From: Chamaesiphon sp041738715 | Lineage (GTDB): Bacteria; Cyanobacteriota; Cyanobacteriia; Cyanobacteriales; Chamaesiphonaceae | DNA length: 64,000 nt | Assembly (NCBI GenBank): GCA_041738715.1 | Contig: JBGSPI010000095.1 | Span: 12,161 to 76,160, forward strand | Direction of reading: 5' to 3' | Shown: piece by piece, positions 32,567-42,178 of the stretch | How positions within the stretch are numbered: the stretch's first letter is position 1 | Layout of the letters: the number at the start of each line of letters is the position of its first letter | Made by a program: the position numbers and the translations under genes | The notes under the pieces: model-generated | The model's input: only the letters and a program-made list of their open reading frames with translations | Told to the model about the DNA's origin: nothing | Databases searched by the model: none

Positions 32567-34030
32567 TTATTTGAGAGATTGATTGTCTGGAGGCACGCGG
32601 CGACAGAAATCACAATTGCCACACCGCCATTCTCGCCCTCGTGGCTGACACCCAAAAGCAGTCAGCAAATATTCCCACCTACACCCAGGATACTTAATAT
32701 AAGTCTCCACCTGCTCAAAAAGTAACTTTTGTTGAGTTTTGATCGACTGCCAATTGGGTAATTTTCCAGTTACAGTCCGCCGATAATTAAATGGCGTTTC
32801 CCAGACTAACTCCCCAATACTATGCAATAGAGACAGACTGATCGCGCCTTGAGGAAACTGGCGATCGATTTCAGTCACATCACCACTGACCGGAAGCTGT
32901 TTCACCAATGACCCTGCTGCATCATAGTAGCGACCGACACTCTCTGTAAAGAACTTGTGTCGTTGGCGATCTTCGGGGTACAACAACCCAGTTGGTTCGC
33001 ATACTAATAATAAGGCTTCAGCGGGTTTCCCATCTCGCCCTGCTCGACCGATTTCTTGGATATACTCAGCCAACAGTACCGGAGGTTGAAAATGAGCGAT
33101 CCACCGGACATTTCCTTTATTAATCCCCATACCGAATGCACAAGTACACACCACATATTGCAGCTTACCACTTAACCATTCCTGTTCTACCAGTCTGCGG
33201 GTTTGAGGACTCAAACCCGCATGATAAGCGGCTGTTCGATCGCCTTTGTCGCGAAACCAGGTGGCTAAATCTTCGCTAGTTTGTCGAGTTCGCACATATA
33301 CCAGTCCTGATTGCTGGGGGTATTGCTGGATAAATTTGGCTAATTGTTCGCGTCTCCCGCGTGGTGTCCAGATCGATTTGACTGCCAAGTGGAGATTTTG
33401 ACGATGGGGGTTAAGGATAAATTCGGCGGGGTTGTCGAGTTGGAGGACTTGCTTGATCGTCTGCTGTGAGAGGGGGTCAGCCGTCGCTGTGAAGGCAGCG
33501 ATCGCTATTTTGGTACCAATTAACTTATGTTGAAGTAAGGCGGCGCGAACAGCCCCTAAGCGGCGATAGGTGGGACGAAAAGTTTCACCCCAATGGACGA
33601 GGCAATGGGCTTCGTCGAGGATCAATCGATCGATTTTCAGGTTGGGTGCGACTAATCTCGACCAAACTGGCGGGGTGAGTAGTGTTTCGGGTGAGATGTA
33701 GAGAAGTTGAAGTTGTTGATTTTCTAGGTCTTGAAGTGTTTGTTTGCGTTTGGCGGTGGGTAGTTCGCTATGTAATAGGGCTGCGGGTAATTTTTTGTCG
33801 GTCAATTCCTGGACTTGATTTTCGATCAAGGCGACTAGGGGGGAAATGACGATGGTTAGGCCGCTGGTGAGGAGGGCGGGAAGTTGAAAGCAGAGGGATT
33901 TGCCGCCCCCTGTGGGCATGACGATTAGTGCATCGCGATTTTCAAGGATGCACTGGATGATTTCGCCTTGGGGGGATCGCAGTTTTTCATAGCCCCAAAT
34001 TTCTTTTAGTTTTTGGTGGATTCGATCCAT
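32567..34030 (-). CDS. recQ: RecQ-family ATP-dependent DNA helicase (short form)
   Basis: 3'-5' DNA helicase of 487 aa. Motif I VMPTGGGKSLCFQLPALL (about 36-53), motif II LILDEAHCLVHWGETFRP (about 136), motif V/VI CAFGMGINKGNVRWIAHF and YIQEIGRAGRDGKPA are typical of RecQ. The C-terminal zinc-binding module ends CGNCDFCRR; the protein then stops, so HRDC and winged-helix parts are reduced or missing compared with the 610 aa E. coli protein. The short form is common in cyanobacteria. Function in recombination/repair. Confidence 0.92.
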   Translation of the reverse strand: MDRIHQKLKEIWGYEKLRSPQGEIIQCILENRDALIVMPTGGGKSLCFQLPALLTSGLTIVISPLVALIENQVQELTDKKLPAALLHSELPTAKRKQTLQDLENQQLQLLYISPETLLTPPVWSRLVAPNLKIDRLILDEAHCLVHWGETFRPTYRRLGAVRAALLQHKLIGTKIAIAAFTATADPLSQQTIKQVLQLDNPAEFILNPHRQNLHLAVKSIWTPRGRREQLAKFIQQYPQQSGLVYVRTRQTSEDLATWFRDKGDRTAAYHAGLSPQTRRLVEQEWLSGKLQYVVCTCAFGMGINKGNVRWIAHFQPPVLLAEYIQEIGRAGRDGKPAEALLLVCEPTGLLYPEDRQRHKFFTESVGRYYDAAGSLVKQLPVSGDVTEIDRQFPQGAISLSLLHSIGELVWETPFNYRRTVTGKLPNWQSIKTQQKLLFEQVETYIKYPGCRWEYLLTAFGCQPRGREWRCGNCDFCRRVPPDNQSLK

Positions 34031-34340
34031 GCTTTCATTTGCAGGCTTACGGATCTTTGAGTGTGAGTGATGATTTCTGGTGGGGTAGAACCCGGATCTG
34101 GGGGGTTAACCCCCCAGACCCCCCACTGGGGGACGCACGCTGTCTTGATGCGCTAAACCGTCGGGGAACCCGAGCGCGCATCGCTTCCCCCAGACCCCCT
34201 CCGAAGGGTCGATCTGTGGGGATCGATTTGGGTGTGGCGGTACTCTCCGTTTCAATTTTAGTGAGAAATTACTTGACTATCGAAGTTTTAGAGTTTTTTG
34301 AACTTCCATCCACTATTCACTATCCACTATCCCCTACACC
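34031..34340. repeat. Intergenic region with GC-rich palindromic repeat, copy 2
   Basis: A perfect 20-bp palindrome, CTGGGGGGTT (34098-34107) plus AACCCCCCAG (34108-34117), is followed by GACCCCCC, CTGGGGG and further GC-rich short repeats to about 34220. The core matches the repeat at 13798-13870. A 101-codon open frame crosses it but is only the repeat read through and is not supported as a gene. Confidence 0.75.
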
Positions 34341-35396
34341 TTAACCCCCAGTCAAAACTTCTAGTCGATCTCGATCGGATAATTTCCAGACTTTGCCGTC
34401 GAGAGCCATTTGCTCGATCAATGTGGCAAGACGGAGGGCTTTAAGGGCTTGTTCTCCACCGACTGATGGTTCGTTGCCACACCTAACACAGTTGACAAAG
34501 TGTTCTAGTTCTGCGTACAGTGGCTCAATATTTTTGACGTAGACTTTTTCGATTAGGCCGTCTTGACGATACAAGCCTTGATGATACTCGTTAAGGAGGT
34601 CGGCATTGTGTCGATGAATCAGGATTTCATTGTTGAGGAAGTTGGCTTCTGTTAGTGACTGACGGCAGTGTGCGGCGATGCGACGCATTTTGCGGTGGGT
34701 GACTTTACTAGCGGTGAGGGTGGCAACTACACCATTGGCAAATCCCAGTGTTGCAGTTACGTAGTCGAGATATTTAGATTCGGGGCAACGACTACCACTG
34801 GCTGTTAAACCGACAACTGGGGCACCAGCGAGTTCGAGTAATAAATCGATGTCATGAATCATTAAGTCCAAGACGACAGAAACATCATTTGCCCGATTGG
34901 AGTAGGGACTCATCCGGTGTGCTTCGAGGGCTAAGACTTTTTCGGTTTTGAGGACTTGACTGAGTTCTTGGAAGACTGGATTGAAGCGTTCGATATGACC
35001 AACTTGGAGAATACACTGGGACTCTGCTGCTGCATTGACTAGGGCTTCGGCTTCGGCAATTGTGGCAGCGATCGGTTTTTCGATCAGGACATGAATTCCG
35101 GCTTCTAGGCAGGCAATCCCTACTTCATAGTGTAATCTTGTCGGTACAGCAATGCAGACAGCATCGACTTGGGGGATGAGATCGCGATAGTCTTCATAAA
35201 ATCTAGCTTTGTATTTACTGGCCGCTTCTAAACCCTGCTCGACATTGACATCAGCGATACCAACTAGTTTGACGTTCTTGAGTAAGCTCAACACTCGTGC
35301 GTGGTGTTGTCCCATATTCCCGATCCCGATTAACCCTACTTTCAACGGTGGGGGGGAACCGGGCTGCATCTCTGTGTCTAACTGTCTGGCTGACAT
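34341..35396 (-). CDS. Gfo/Idh/MocA-family NAD(P)-dependent oxidoreductase
   Basis: Oxidoreductase of 351 aa from the ATG at 35396; an in-frame GTG at 35408 is also possible. The Rossmann motif is VGLIGIGNMGQHHARVL (about 18-34), the EKP motif is HVLIEKPIAAT (about 103), and the C-terminal domain ends RLATLIEQMALDGKVWKL. A His in VLDLMIHDIDLLLEL is at the usual catalytic area. The family acts on sugars and sugar acids, including UDP-sugar 3-dehydrogenases and biliverdin reductase relatives. Substrate not predictable here. Confidence 0.88.
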   Translation of the reverse strand: MSARQLDTEMQPGSPPPLKVGLIGIGNMGQHHARVLSLLKNVKLVGIADVNVEQGLEAASKYKARFYEDYRDLIPQVDAVCIAVPTRLHYEVGIACLEAGIHVLIEKPIAATIAEAEALVNAAAESQCILQVGHIERFNPVFQELSQVLKTEKVLALEAHRMSPYSNRANDVSVVLDLMIHDIDLLLELAGAPVVGLTASGSRCPESKYLDYVTATLGFANGVVATLTASKVTHRKMRRIAAHCRQSLTEANFLNNEILIHRHNADLLNEYHQGLYRQDGLIEKVYVKNIEPLYAELEHFVNCVRCGNEPSVGGEQALKALRLATLIEQMALDGKVWKLSDRDRLEVLTGG

Positions 35397-35722
35397 GCTA
35401 TTCTCCACTCTAAATTTTACTCCTCAACCACAAGTCAGTTATCAGTTATCAGTTGTCTAACCGATCACTATTAACTGTCCATTGTTTTCTCTGTTCGTAA
35501 CAGTTTTGATACTATCACAGCATCATGATTGTAAAGAACAGAAAAGTTTTGTTTATGTTCCTAAAGACTATGTTCCGATCGATCTAGCACATTAACGAAG
35601 GGGAGATAATGCTGGTCTGGAAACAGTAAAAGTTAGAATAGAAAGTAACTAATCGCTAGTGAGGGATTTGACTTTCCCTCAATTCACTATCCACTATCTA
35701 CTAAACTTATCCCTTATCCGTT
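35397..35722. other. 326-base divergent intergenic region
   Basis: Between the oxidoreductase and queC. It contains simple direct repeats (CAGTTATCAGTTATCAGTT near 35430) and a TATCCACTATC/CACTATC word near 35685-35700. No riboswitch fold or RNA gene recognisable. Promoters for both genes must lie here. Confidence 0.5.
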
Positions 35723-36403
35723 GTGAAAGCAGTTGTTCTCCTCTCAGGTGGTTTGGATTCATCGACGGTATTGTACCTAGCTCGGAGTCAAGGGTACAGT
35801 TGTTATGCTCTATCTTTCGATTATCAACAACGTCACCGCCGCGAATTGGAATCGGCTCGATCGATCGCTACAACCGCAGGGGTTGTGGAACATCAAGTCG
35901 TGAGTTTCGATCTGCGGTTGTGGGGTGGTTCAGCACTGACAGATAATTCTGTTGCTGTACCCCAACACCGCGATCTTGCTGCAATGTCAGAATCAATTCC
36001 CATTACCTATGTTCCCGCTCGCAATACGATCTTTTTAAGTTTTGCCCTTGCCTATGCAGAGGCGATCGGTGCAAGTCGGGTGTACATTGGGGTCAATGCC
36101 CTGGATTATTCTGGCTATCCCGACTGTCGTCCTGATTACATCGATGCGATGCGATCGGTTTTTCAGCTTGGTACCAAACAAGGCAGGGAGGGCGATCCGA
36201 TCGAGATTGTCACTCCACTGATCGATCTCAAGAAGACTGAAATCATTCAGCTTGGCAATCGTCTCGGAGTCCCCTGGGCGCAAACTTGGTCTTGCTATTC
36301 TGGCGATCCCGTCCCCTGCGGGACTTGTGATTCCTGTCTGCTCAGATTAGCTGCTTTTGCGGAACTAGGTTTGGTAGATCCAGGACTAGGAGTTAGTGGT
36401 TAG
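35723..36403 (+). CDS. queC: 7-cyano-7-deazaguanine synthase
   Basis: Queuosine/preQ0 pathway enzyme of 226 aa that converts 7-carboxy-7-deazaguanine to preQ0 with ATP and ammonia. The PP-loop is VVLLSGGLDSSTVLYLARS (about 4-22); SFDYQQRHRREL, VPARNTIFLSFALAYAEAIG and the zinc site with CYSGDPVPCGTCDSCLLRL (about 190-208) complete the signature. GTG start chosen to place the PP-loop at the N terminus; no good Shine-Dalgarno. Length normal. Confidence 0.97.
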   Translation: MKAVVLLSGGLDSSTVLYLARSQGYSCYALSFDYQQRHRRELESARSIATTAGVVEHQVVSFDLRLWGGSALTDNSVAVPQHRDLAAMSESIPITYVPARNTIFLSFALAYAEAIGASRVYIGVNALDYSGYPDCRPDYIDAMRSVFQLGTKQGREGDPIEIVTPLIDLKKTEIIQLGNRLGVPWAQTWSCYSGDPVPCGTCDSCLLRLAAFAELGLVDPGLGVSG

Positions 36404-36483
36404 GTTTTAGAGGAAAGGGGGAAGGGAAAAGGAACAGTTAACTGTCAACTGTCAACTGTCCCCCATCCCCCAGTCCCCTCCTC

Positions 36484-37800
36484 CTAACTAATCCGCTGAA
36501 CTCGGACTTGATGAATTCTGGGTCCCACGGTAGAGACGACGGTTAAATTCCAGTTGCCATAATTCAATGATTCCCCCATTTTGGGGAATTGTTGCAATTT
36601 ATTAAGCAGAAATCCGGCGAGGGTTTGATAATCATCAGCCAAGGGCAGATCGATCCCTAATTGTTCGTTGAGATCTTCGAGATGGATCTGAGCTTGAACG
36701 AGAAAGGCTCCATCCGTGAGTTGATTGAGTAGTTTGGTTGGTCGATTGGCTGTAACTTTAATGCCGATCATTTCCGCGATCGCATCTTGGCGAGAGATTA
36801 AACCAGCCGTGTTGCCGAATTCATCGACAACGATCGTCATTTGGGTCTCGGCTTTTTGCATTTGCGTGAGTACAACACTCAAAGGTGTGGATTCGGTGAC
36901 AAATTCTACTGGTCGAATCCAGCGATCGATCGCAATTTGTCCAGCAGGTCTACCTTGGGCGAGTAAGGGGACAAAATCTTTAAAGGAGATGGTGCCGACT
37001 ATTTTGTTGAGAGATGTATCAGTCACAGGGTAATGAGAATAGCCTGTTGCGGCGACTTGGAGTAATAGGGTTTGACAACTAGCTGTTTTAGGAATAGTCA
37101 CCATTTGGGTGCGGGGAATCATCACCTCTGCTGCGACAACTTGGGCAAATTCAAAGACTTTATTGAGTAATTCCCGCTGTTCGATCGCTAGTCCACTTGA
37201 CTCTCGCTCGGTAGTGACAATAGTTTGTAACTCTTTGAATGTCACTCGACTATAATAATCATCTCGATCTTTGATGTTTAATAACCGCAAACATAGTTTA
37301 GTCGAACGATTGAGTACCCAAATAAACGGACTAAAAATTCTCGCGATCGCCAGACTGGGGGTACCGAGAAATTTGGCAATTGGTTCGGCATAAATTAAAG
37401 CGATCGACTTAGGAATTAATTCGCCAAAAACAATCTGAAGATATGCCAACAAACTAAACGTAGCTACAATTGAAACCGAGTGCAAAAGCGGAATATTTAC
37501 TAGATTCTGGGTTAAGATTTGAGAGATCGCCCGTTCGCCAATCCAGCCAAGTGCAAGACTTGAAAGTGTAATCCCCAATTGAGTGGTGGAGAGTAATCGC
37601 TCGATTCCTCGTTGTAGATCTTGAACTTTTTTAGCCAGATTATCGCCAGATGCAACTAGTTGGGTAATGCGAGATCGCCGCACCGAAAAAATCGCAAATT
37701 CTGTCGTCACAAAAAAGGCATTGATCAAAATCAACCCCAACACTAGTAGGAGTCGCCACCCAATTTCCGAGCTACTGAGAAGTGGAGGAGGGTCTATCAT
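36484..37800 (-). CDS. CNNM/CorC-type membrane protein with CBS domains
   Basis: Integral membrane protein of 438 aa. The N-terminal DUF21/CNNM part has helices around residues 15-40, 70-95, 105-125 and 130-150. Next comes a pair of CBS domains (about 215-335, with MIPRTQMVTIPKT and TESTPLSVVLTQM) and a CorC/HlyC C-terminal domain (DEFGNTAGLISRQDAIAEMIG, then ILAGFLLNKLQQFPKMGE-like). Members are annotated as hemolysins but many transport or sense Mg or Co. It ends one base before the next upstream gene, so translation is coupled. Confidence 0.88.
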   Translation of the reverse strand: MIDPPPLLSSSEIGWRLLLVLGLILINAFFVTTEFAIFSVRRSRITQLVASGDNLAKKVQDLQRGIERLLSTTQLGITLSSLALGWIGERAISQILTQNLVNIPLLHSVSIVATFSLLAYLQIVFGELIPKSIALIYAEPIAKFLGTPSLAIARIFSPFIWVLNRSTKLCLRLLNIKDRDDYYSRVTFKELQTIVTTERESSGLAIEQRELLNKVFEFAQVVAAEVMIPRTQMVTIPKTASCQTLLLQVAATGYSHYPVTDTSLNKIVGTISFKDFVPLLAQGRPAGQIAIDRWIRPVEFVTESTPLSVVLTQMQKAETQMTIVVDEFGNTAGLISRQDAIAEMIGIKVTANRPTKLLNQLTDGAFLVQAQIHLEDLNEQLGIDLPLADDYQTLAGFLLNKLQQFPKMGESLNYGNWNLTVVSTVGPRIHQVRVQRIS

Positions 37801-38496
37801 TTACTTAACAGGTACACCTGATGCTTCGAGTTGCAGTTTTCGATCGATATCTGTCAACTGAAGAGAGACTGTTTTCACCTTGTCGAGAGCATTTTTCGGC
37901 ATAGTGAGAACAAATTTGAATTCCTTCCCATTAGCTGGAAGATTTTTTGGTAATCCTGTGGCATTTGCACTGATGTTTTGACTGCGATCGTTGGTGACAG
38001 TGATGTTACCTTGACCGAAATTCACGGCTTGGCTACCCTGATTGCTGAGAGTGACTTCGAGTTTAACATTACTTCCTTCTGGTTTGATGGACTTCACCGC
38101 CATGACAATCCCCTGATCCTCTCTCACTATTGGTAGCTTGGCAGCCGGAATACCCACTTTAGGGTCATTTTTCACAGCCTGTTCAAAAGCCTTAGCTTGG
38201 TTTTTTGCATTTTTTGCCTGTTGGGCAATTGTAGCTGGATCTTCAACACCCATTTGTTTTTTAACACTAGCAATGAGTTCTGACTCTTTCAGCAATTCTA
38301 GACCTTTGGTATTGAGATTTTGTTGATTGCCAGCTTGACTATTATTTGGTCGAATATCTGGTTGGGTGACACCTTTTAGTGCGGCATGACCAGAGACAAA
38401 GCCCAACACACCACTAGCAATTCCCGCAGCCAACATAAAAAACAGCAGAATACTAGTTAAGAGCAAGTTGCGATCGCTTTTTAAACTTTTTTTCAT
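37801..38496 (-). CDS. Membrane-anchored hypothetical protein with Ig-like C terminus
   Basis: A 231 aa protein. A basic N terminus is followed by a single membrane helix (LLTSILLFFMLAAGIASGVLGFV, residues about 11-33), a Gln/Ala-rich linker and helical segment (about 60-120). The C-terminal domain (about 125-231) has beta-sandwich character, with SNVKLEVTLSNQGSQAVNFG and FKFVLTMPKN, resembling DUF4352-like envelope domains. Its stop abuts the start region of the CNNM gene, so the two are probably made together. Function unknown. Confidence 0.7.
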   Translation of the reverse strand: MKKSLKSDRNLLLTSILLFFMLAAGIASGVLGFVSGHAALKGVTQPDIRPNNSQAGNQQNLNTKGLELLKESELIASVKKQMGVEDPATIAQQAKNAKNQAKAFEQAVKNDPKVGIPAAKLPIVREDQGIVMAVKSIKPEGSNVKLEVTLSNQGSQAVNFGQGNITVTNDRSQNISANATGLPKNLPANGKEFKFVLTMPKNALDKVKTVSLQLTDIDRKLQLEASGVPVK

Positions 38497-38594
38497 GGGG
38501 AATCAGGGAGCAGGGAAATGAGCTATAAGATGAGTCTAACAAATAAGGGGATAGGCAGTGGGCAGTAGGGGAGCAGGGAATAGGGTATTCGGTG

Positions 38595-38625
38595 GAGTTG
38601 AAAAAACTATCTGTATTTTCAACTC
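38595..38625. promoter_or_regulatory. Perfect inverted repeat upstream of thrC and the membrane protein
   Basis: GAGTTGAAAA (38595-38604) and TTTTCAACTC (38616-38625), 11-base loop, in the divergent intergenic region of 276 bases. It could be an operator or hairpin; nothing else in the region is recognisable. Confidence 0.5.
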
Positions 38626-38772
38626 TCGACTCTCTAGCCTATACCCTCTAGTGCTAGTATTCACGGAAGCCTAGTAACAAGAATTATGCTTCAATAGTAG
38701 AATCAGAGGGAGTTAGAGATTTTCACAGGGCACAGGTCGCCCACCATTTTTTTACCAGGCTAGAGTCACACC

Positions 38773-39876
38773 ATGAGTTTAGATACCCAAATCAGAGTAA
38801 ATTCCGGCACTAACACCAATCGCGCTTGGCCAGGATTAATTGAAGCGTACAGAGGGTATCTACCCGTGACTGCGGCTACGCCTGTCGTGACACTGCACGA
38901 AGGCAATACACCCTTAATTCCCGTGCCGACGATCTCGGCAGAAATCGGACGTGGTGTACAGGTATATGTCAAATATGACGGTTTAAATCCCACTGGTAGC
39001 TTCAAAGACCGAGGGATGACGATGGCAATCTCCAAGGCGAAAGAAGCTGGAGCCAAGGCGGTAATTTGCGCTAGCACGGGTAACACCTCCGCTGCTGCCG
39101 CTGCATACGCTGTGCGAGGTGGGATGCGACCCTATGTGCTGATTCCTGATGGTTATGTTGCCTTGGGTAAACTCGGACAGGCTTTACTCTACGGTGCTGA
39201 AGTACTGGCAATTAAAGGAAATTTTGATGACGCGCTGGATATCGTGCGGCAGATGGCGGATAGCTATCCAATTACACTGGTAAATTCTGTCAATCCCTAC
39301 AGGCTAGAGGGTCAAAAAACCGCTGCCTTTGAACTGATTGATGCCTTGGGTGATGCACCAGATTGGTTATGCATTCCCGTTGGCAATGGGGGGAATATTA
39401 CTGCCTACTGGATGGGTTTTTGTCAGTATCATCAGGATGGTAAGTCTCAGCGGCTGCCTCAAATGATGGGCTTTCAAGCCGCCGGATCTGCGCCCTTGGT
39501 AAATGGCGCACGAGTCAAAAACCCGGAGACTTTGGCGACGGCGATTCGGATTGGTAATCCCGTAAATTGGGACAATGCTGTGGCTGCCAAAGAGGCTAGC
39601 AATGGTGAGTTTAATGCTGTCACTGATGATGAGATCGTTGCCGCTTATCGCTGGTTGGGCAGCAAGGAAGGAATATTCTGTGAGCCAGCGAGTGCGGCTT
39701 CGGTAGCAGGTTTACTCAAAGTTAAAGATCGCGTTCCTAGCAATGCTACTGTGGTCTGTGTGTTAACGGGAAATGGACTAAAAGATCCCGATACGGCAAT
39801 TAAAAACACTATCAACCCCTTTAAGCAAGGAATCGAAGTTAATCTTGAGGCAGTTGCGGCGGCGATGGGTTTTTAA
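38773..39876 (+). CDS. thrC: Threonine synthase
   Basis: PLP enzyme of 367 aa converting O-phospho-homoserine to threonine. TLHEGNTPLIPVP (about 36-48) and KYDGLNPTGSFKDRGMTMAI, which holds the PLP lysine (FKDRG, near residue 78), are the short-type ThrC signature; then CASTGNTSAAAAAYA and the phosphate-binding PVGNGGNITAYWMGF. Length and order match the bacterial short class. Divergent from the membrane protein gene. Confidence 0.97.
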   Translation: MSLDTQIRVNSGTNTNRAWPGLIEAYRGYLPVTAATPVVTLHEGNTPLIPVPTISAEIGRGVQVYVKYDGLNPTGSFKDRGMTMAISKAKEAGAKAVICASTGNTSAAAAAYAVRGGMRPYVLIPDGYVALGKLGQALLYGAEVLAIKGNFDDALDIVRQMADSYPITLVNSVNPYRLEGQKTAAFELIDALGDAPDWLCIPVGNGGNITAYWMGFCQYHQDGKSQRLPQMMGFQAAGSAPLVNGARVKNPETLATAIRIGNPVNWDNAVAAKEASNGEFNAVTDDEIVAAYRWLGSKEGIFCEPASAASVAGLLKVKDRVPSNATVVCVLTGNGLKDPDTAIKNTINPFKQGIEVNLEAVAAAMGF

Positions 39877-39905
39877 GCCTGACCGTCCTTCGTCGAGCGA
39901 ATAAT

Positions 39906-39926
39906 CCCCCCGAGTTATCGGTGGGG
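39906..39926. terminator. Hairpin between convergent thrC and response regulator
   Basis: CCCC-CCGA (39906-39913), GTTA loop, TCGG-T-GGGG (39918-39926). One bulged T; no T-run but GC-rich, between two convergent stops. Likely bidirectional terminator. Confidence 0.55.
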
Positions 39927-39928
39927 AG

Positions 39929-41794
39929 TCATTTAGATTGAAGTCGAGCCAATCGATGGCGGATTCTCCAGGCTAGTTCACTAACCATCATCGGTTTACA
40001 AAGATAATCATCAGCACCGACGCTAAAGGCTTCCTGTTGCGCGATCGAGTCGTGGCTCGCACTGAGAAATAGAATGGGCAAATGTTGCCAGAGGGGATCG
40101 CTGCGGAGCACTTGGCATAATTCCAGCCCATTAATTTCGGGCATTTTTAAGTCCAAGATCAGTGCATCAGGCTGGACTAATTGTAGAACGGTCCAAAACT
40201 GATGCGGATCGGCGAGGGTACTTACTTTTAGTCCCCATGGTTGTAATAATTTAGGGAGGGCACGTAACCAGTCGAGATCGTCATCAACGACCATTACCTT
40301 AACTAGAGTGGTTGCTGGTTGCAGCAAGGAGGTCGCCGTAGTAAAGATTTGGTCGATCGAGATTCCTGTGGTTCCCAGAAATTTGCCCCCATTACGGGCT
40401 ACCGCTAATCGATCGGTTAAGTTATCCCGCTTTGCCAGTACTAATACCGACCAATGGGGAAATCGCTGCTGGATGTTGGAAATCGATTCTAACAATGGTG
40501 TGGGGTCGAGATCCAAACAGAGATCCAATAACACAACAGTAGATGAGAGAATATCGATCGGGGTATCGGGAATAGTAGACAGATAACTATTCGCAGCATG
40601 GATGTCAGCAATTGTCAAGGTTTGGATATTCTGGACTTGGGCTAGATCTGTCAGGGCGACGGTGAGACTGGGATCTAGACCGACAAATAATAATAATGGT
40701 CGATCGGCAGTGGCCAGATTAGCTGTTTGGCAAGGTTCACTGTCGGTAATTTCTGTAACTAATTCAGCGATCAGAGAAGATAGTGTTGCCGCTTCTGGGG
40801 GGGTTAACAGAGTCGATCGATCGAGTAATTTTTCCATTTGGCGCATCATCTCCATCGCTGATCGCAGTCCAAATACACCTAAAGTACCGACTAATTTGTG
40901 TGCCTGTTGATGAGCCTGTACTTGTTCAGCATCAGTGCAGATACCTAGTTGCAATCGATCGATAGTAGCCATAATTTCGGTTAATCGTTCCAGGCATTGA
41001 GGTTTAGTTGTCAGCCAGGTTTCCCGCAGAAACGATTGATACTGTTCTTGCTGCTGTTCCAACTCAGGGGATCGATCTAGATCGGTTGCGGAGCGTGAAA
41101 CGTTCGTTGTTAAATCTGACTGAGGTGACTTGAGATAATAGCCGCGCCCGTGAATAGTGCTAATCAGATCGGCTGGTGCGCCGATGGCTTGAAGCTTGTG
41201 GCGGAGTCTGCGTAAATGCGATCGCACCGTCGCCTCTGCGGGAAAATCATCAGAAGACCATAACCTGTCGATAATTTCGTCGCTGCTAAAGACATGATAA
41301 CTATCGCGTAAAAACAGTTCTAACAGATCGTATTCCTTTGTCGTCAGGGTTAGAGGTTGAGCATTATAGGTAACTTCGCAGGTACTCGGATCGAGCAACA
41401 AATCGCCCCAACTCAACAATGGCAGTGGATTATTACTACTGCGCCGCAACAAAGCACGCATTCGCGCCATCAGTTCATTGATATCAAAGGGTTTAACAAC
41501 ATAATCATCAGCCCCCGCATCTAAACCCTGCACCTTCGCCGTAATCAGATCTTGAGCAGTTAAGAGCATAATCGGCGTGGTATACCCTTCCCCCCGTAAC
41601 CTTTTGCATAGGGTAATCCCATCTAACTTGGGCAACATGATATCCAACACGATCGAGTCATAGTCAAAGGTCGAAGCATAAGTCCACCCCATTTCTCCAT
41701 CCTTGACCGCATCGACAATATGATGTTGGGCACTGAGAGTCCGAGTTAAGAGGGCAATTAACGCATCATCATCTTCTATCAGCAGAATTTTCAT
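39929..41794 (-). CDS. Multidomain response regulator: REC-OmpR wHTH-Hpt-pseudoREC-REC
   Basis: A 621 aa protein. Receiver 1 (about 1-115) has the phospho-Asp D51 and is followed by an OmpR-type winged helix (about 130-222). Then comes a histidine phosphotransfer domain with AHKLVGTLGVFG (His299, about 245-345), a divergent receiver-like segment (about 366-490) and a C-terminal receiver (about 498-615) with D548. The arrangement allows input on two aspartates, internal transfer via His299 and DNA binding. Such hybrids are common in cyanobacteria. Nine bases after the small response regulator gene; target genes unknown. Confidence 0.9.
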   Translation of the reverse strand: MKILLIEDDDALIALLTRTLSAQHHIVDAVKDGEMGWTYASTFDYDSIVLDIMLPKLDGITLCKRLRGEGYTTPIMLLTAQDLITAKVQGLDAGADDYVVKPFDINELMARMRALLRRSSNNPLPLLSWGDLLLDPSTCEVTYNAQPLTLTTKEYDLLELFLRDSYHVFSSDEIIDRLWSSDDFPAEATVRSHLRRLRHKLQAIGAPADLISTIHGRGYYLKSPQSDLTTNVSRSATDLDRSPELEQQQEQYQSFLRETWLTTKPQCLERLTEIMATIDRLQLGICTDAEQVQAHQQAHKLVGTLGVFGLRSAMEMMRQMEKLLDRSTLLTPPEAATLSSLIAELVTEITDSEPCQTANLATADRPLLLFVGLDPSLTVALTDLAQVQNIQTLTIADIHAANSYLSTIPDTPIDILSSTVVLLDLCLDLDPTPLLESISNIQQRFPHWSVLVLAKRDNLTDRLAVARNGGKFLGTTGISIDQIFTTATSLLQPATTLVKVMVVDDDLDWLRALPKLLQPWGLKVSTLADPHQFWTVLQLVQPDALILDLKMPEINGLELCQVLRSDPLWQHLPILFLSASHDSIAQQEAFSVGADDYLCKPMMVSELAWRIRHRLARLQSK

Positions 41795-41803
41795 AGATTT
41801 GGC

Positions 41804-42178
41804 TCACCATTGAAGGATCTTGGTGATTTGCTCCGGTAAATCGAGCGAATTAAACGGTTTTGTAATTACGCCACTAATGCCGATATCGTTAAACTGTCGG
41901 CGTTCGGCAGTTTGGGCTTTAGCCGTGAGAAAGATAACTGGAATTCTGGCGGTAATGGGGTTAGCTTGCAGTGCCTTAAACGTAGCAATTCCATCCATTT
42001 CCGGCATCATCACATCGAGGAGGATGGCATCGGGCAGTTCTCTTTGGGCGGTATCGATACCTGTTTTACCTGCACTAGCAGATAATACTTCCCATCCCGC
42101 CGCTAGCTTGATCCCAAATTTAACGACTGTTTGGATCGCTTCTTCATCATCGATAATCAACAAGCGTTTATGACTCAT
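41804..42178 (-). CDS. Single-domain response regulator
   Basis: A 124 aa receiver protein from the ATG at 42178 (MSHKRLLIIDDEE); the frame extends further upstream to 42220 inside the kinase gene but this start fits the CheY fold. The acidic pair IIDDEEA, phosphorylation site AILLDVMMPEMDG and the K of TKPFN are intact. It has no output domain, so probably relays phosphate. It overlaps the 3' end of the kinase gene by 11 bases and lies nine bases before the multidomain regulator. Confidence 0.92.
   Translation of the reverse strand: MSHKRLLIIDDEEAIQTVVKFGIKLAAGWEVLSASAGKTGIDTAQRELPDAILLDVMMPEMDGIATFKALQANPITARIPVIFLTAKAQTAERRQFNDIGISGVITKPFNSLDLPEQITKILQW

Noticed and set aside
34039..34344. 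A 101-codon open frame over the GC-rich repeat
   Set aside because: It reads through palindromic repeat DNA, has no start context and its residues show repeat composition.
35409..35722. Possible preQ1 riboswitch before queC
   Set aside because: No recognisable pseudoknot pattern or C-rich/A-rich aptamer core near the start.
36436..36480. Repeats of TCAACTG that could suggest a CRISPR array
   Set aside because: Units are 8-10 bases with no spacers; simple low-complexity DNA.
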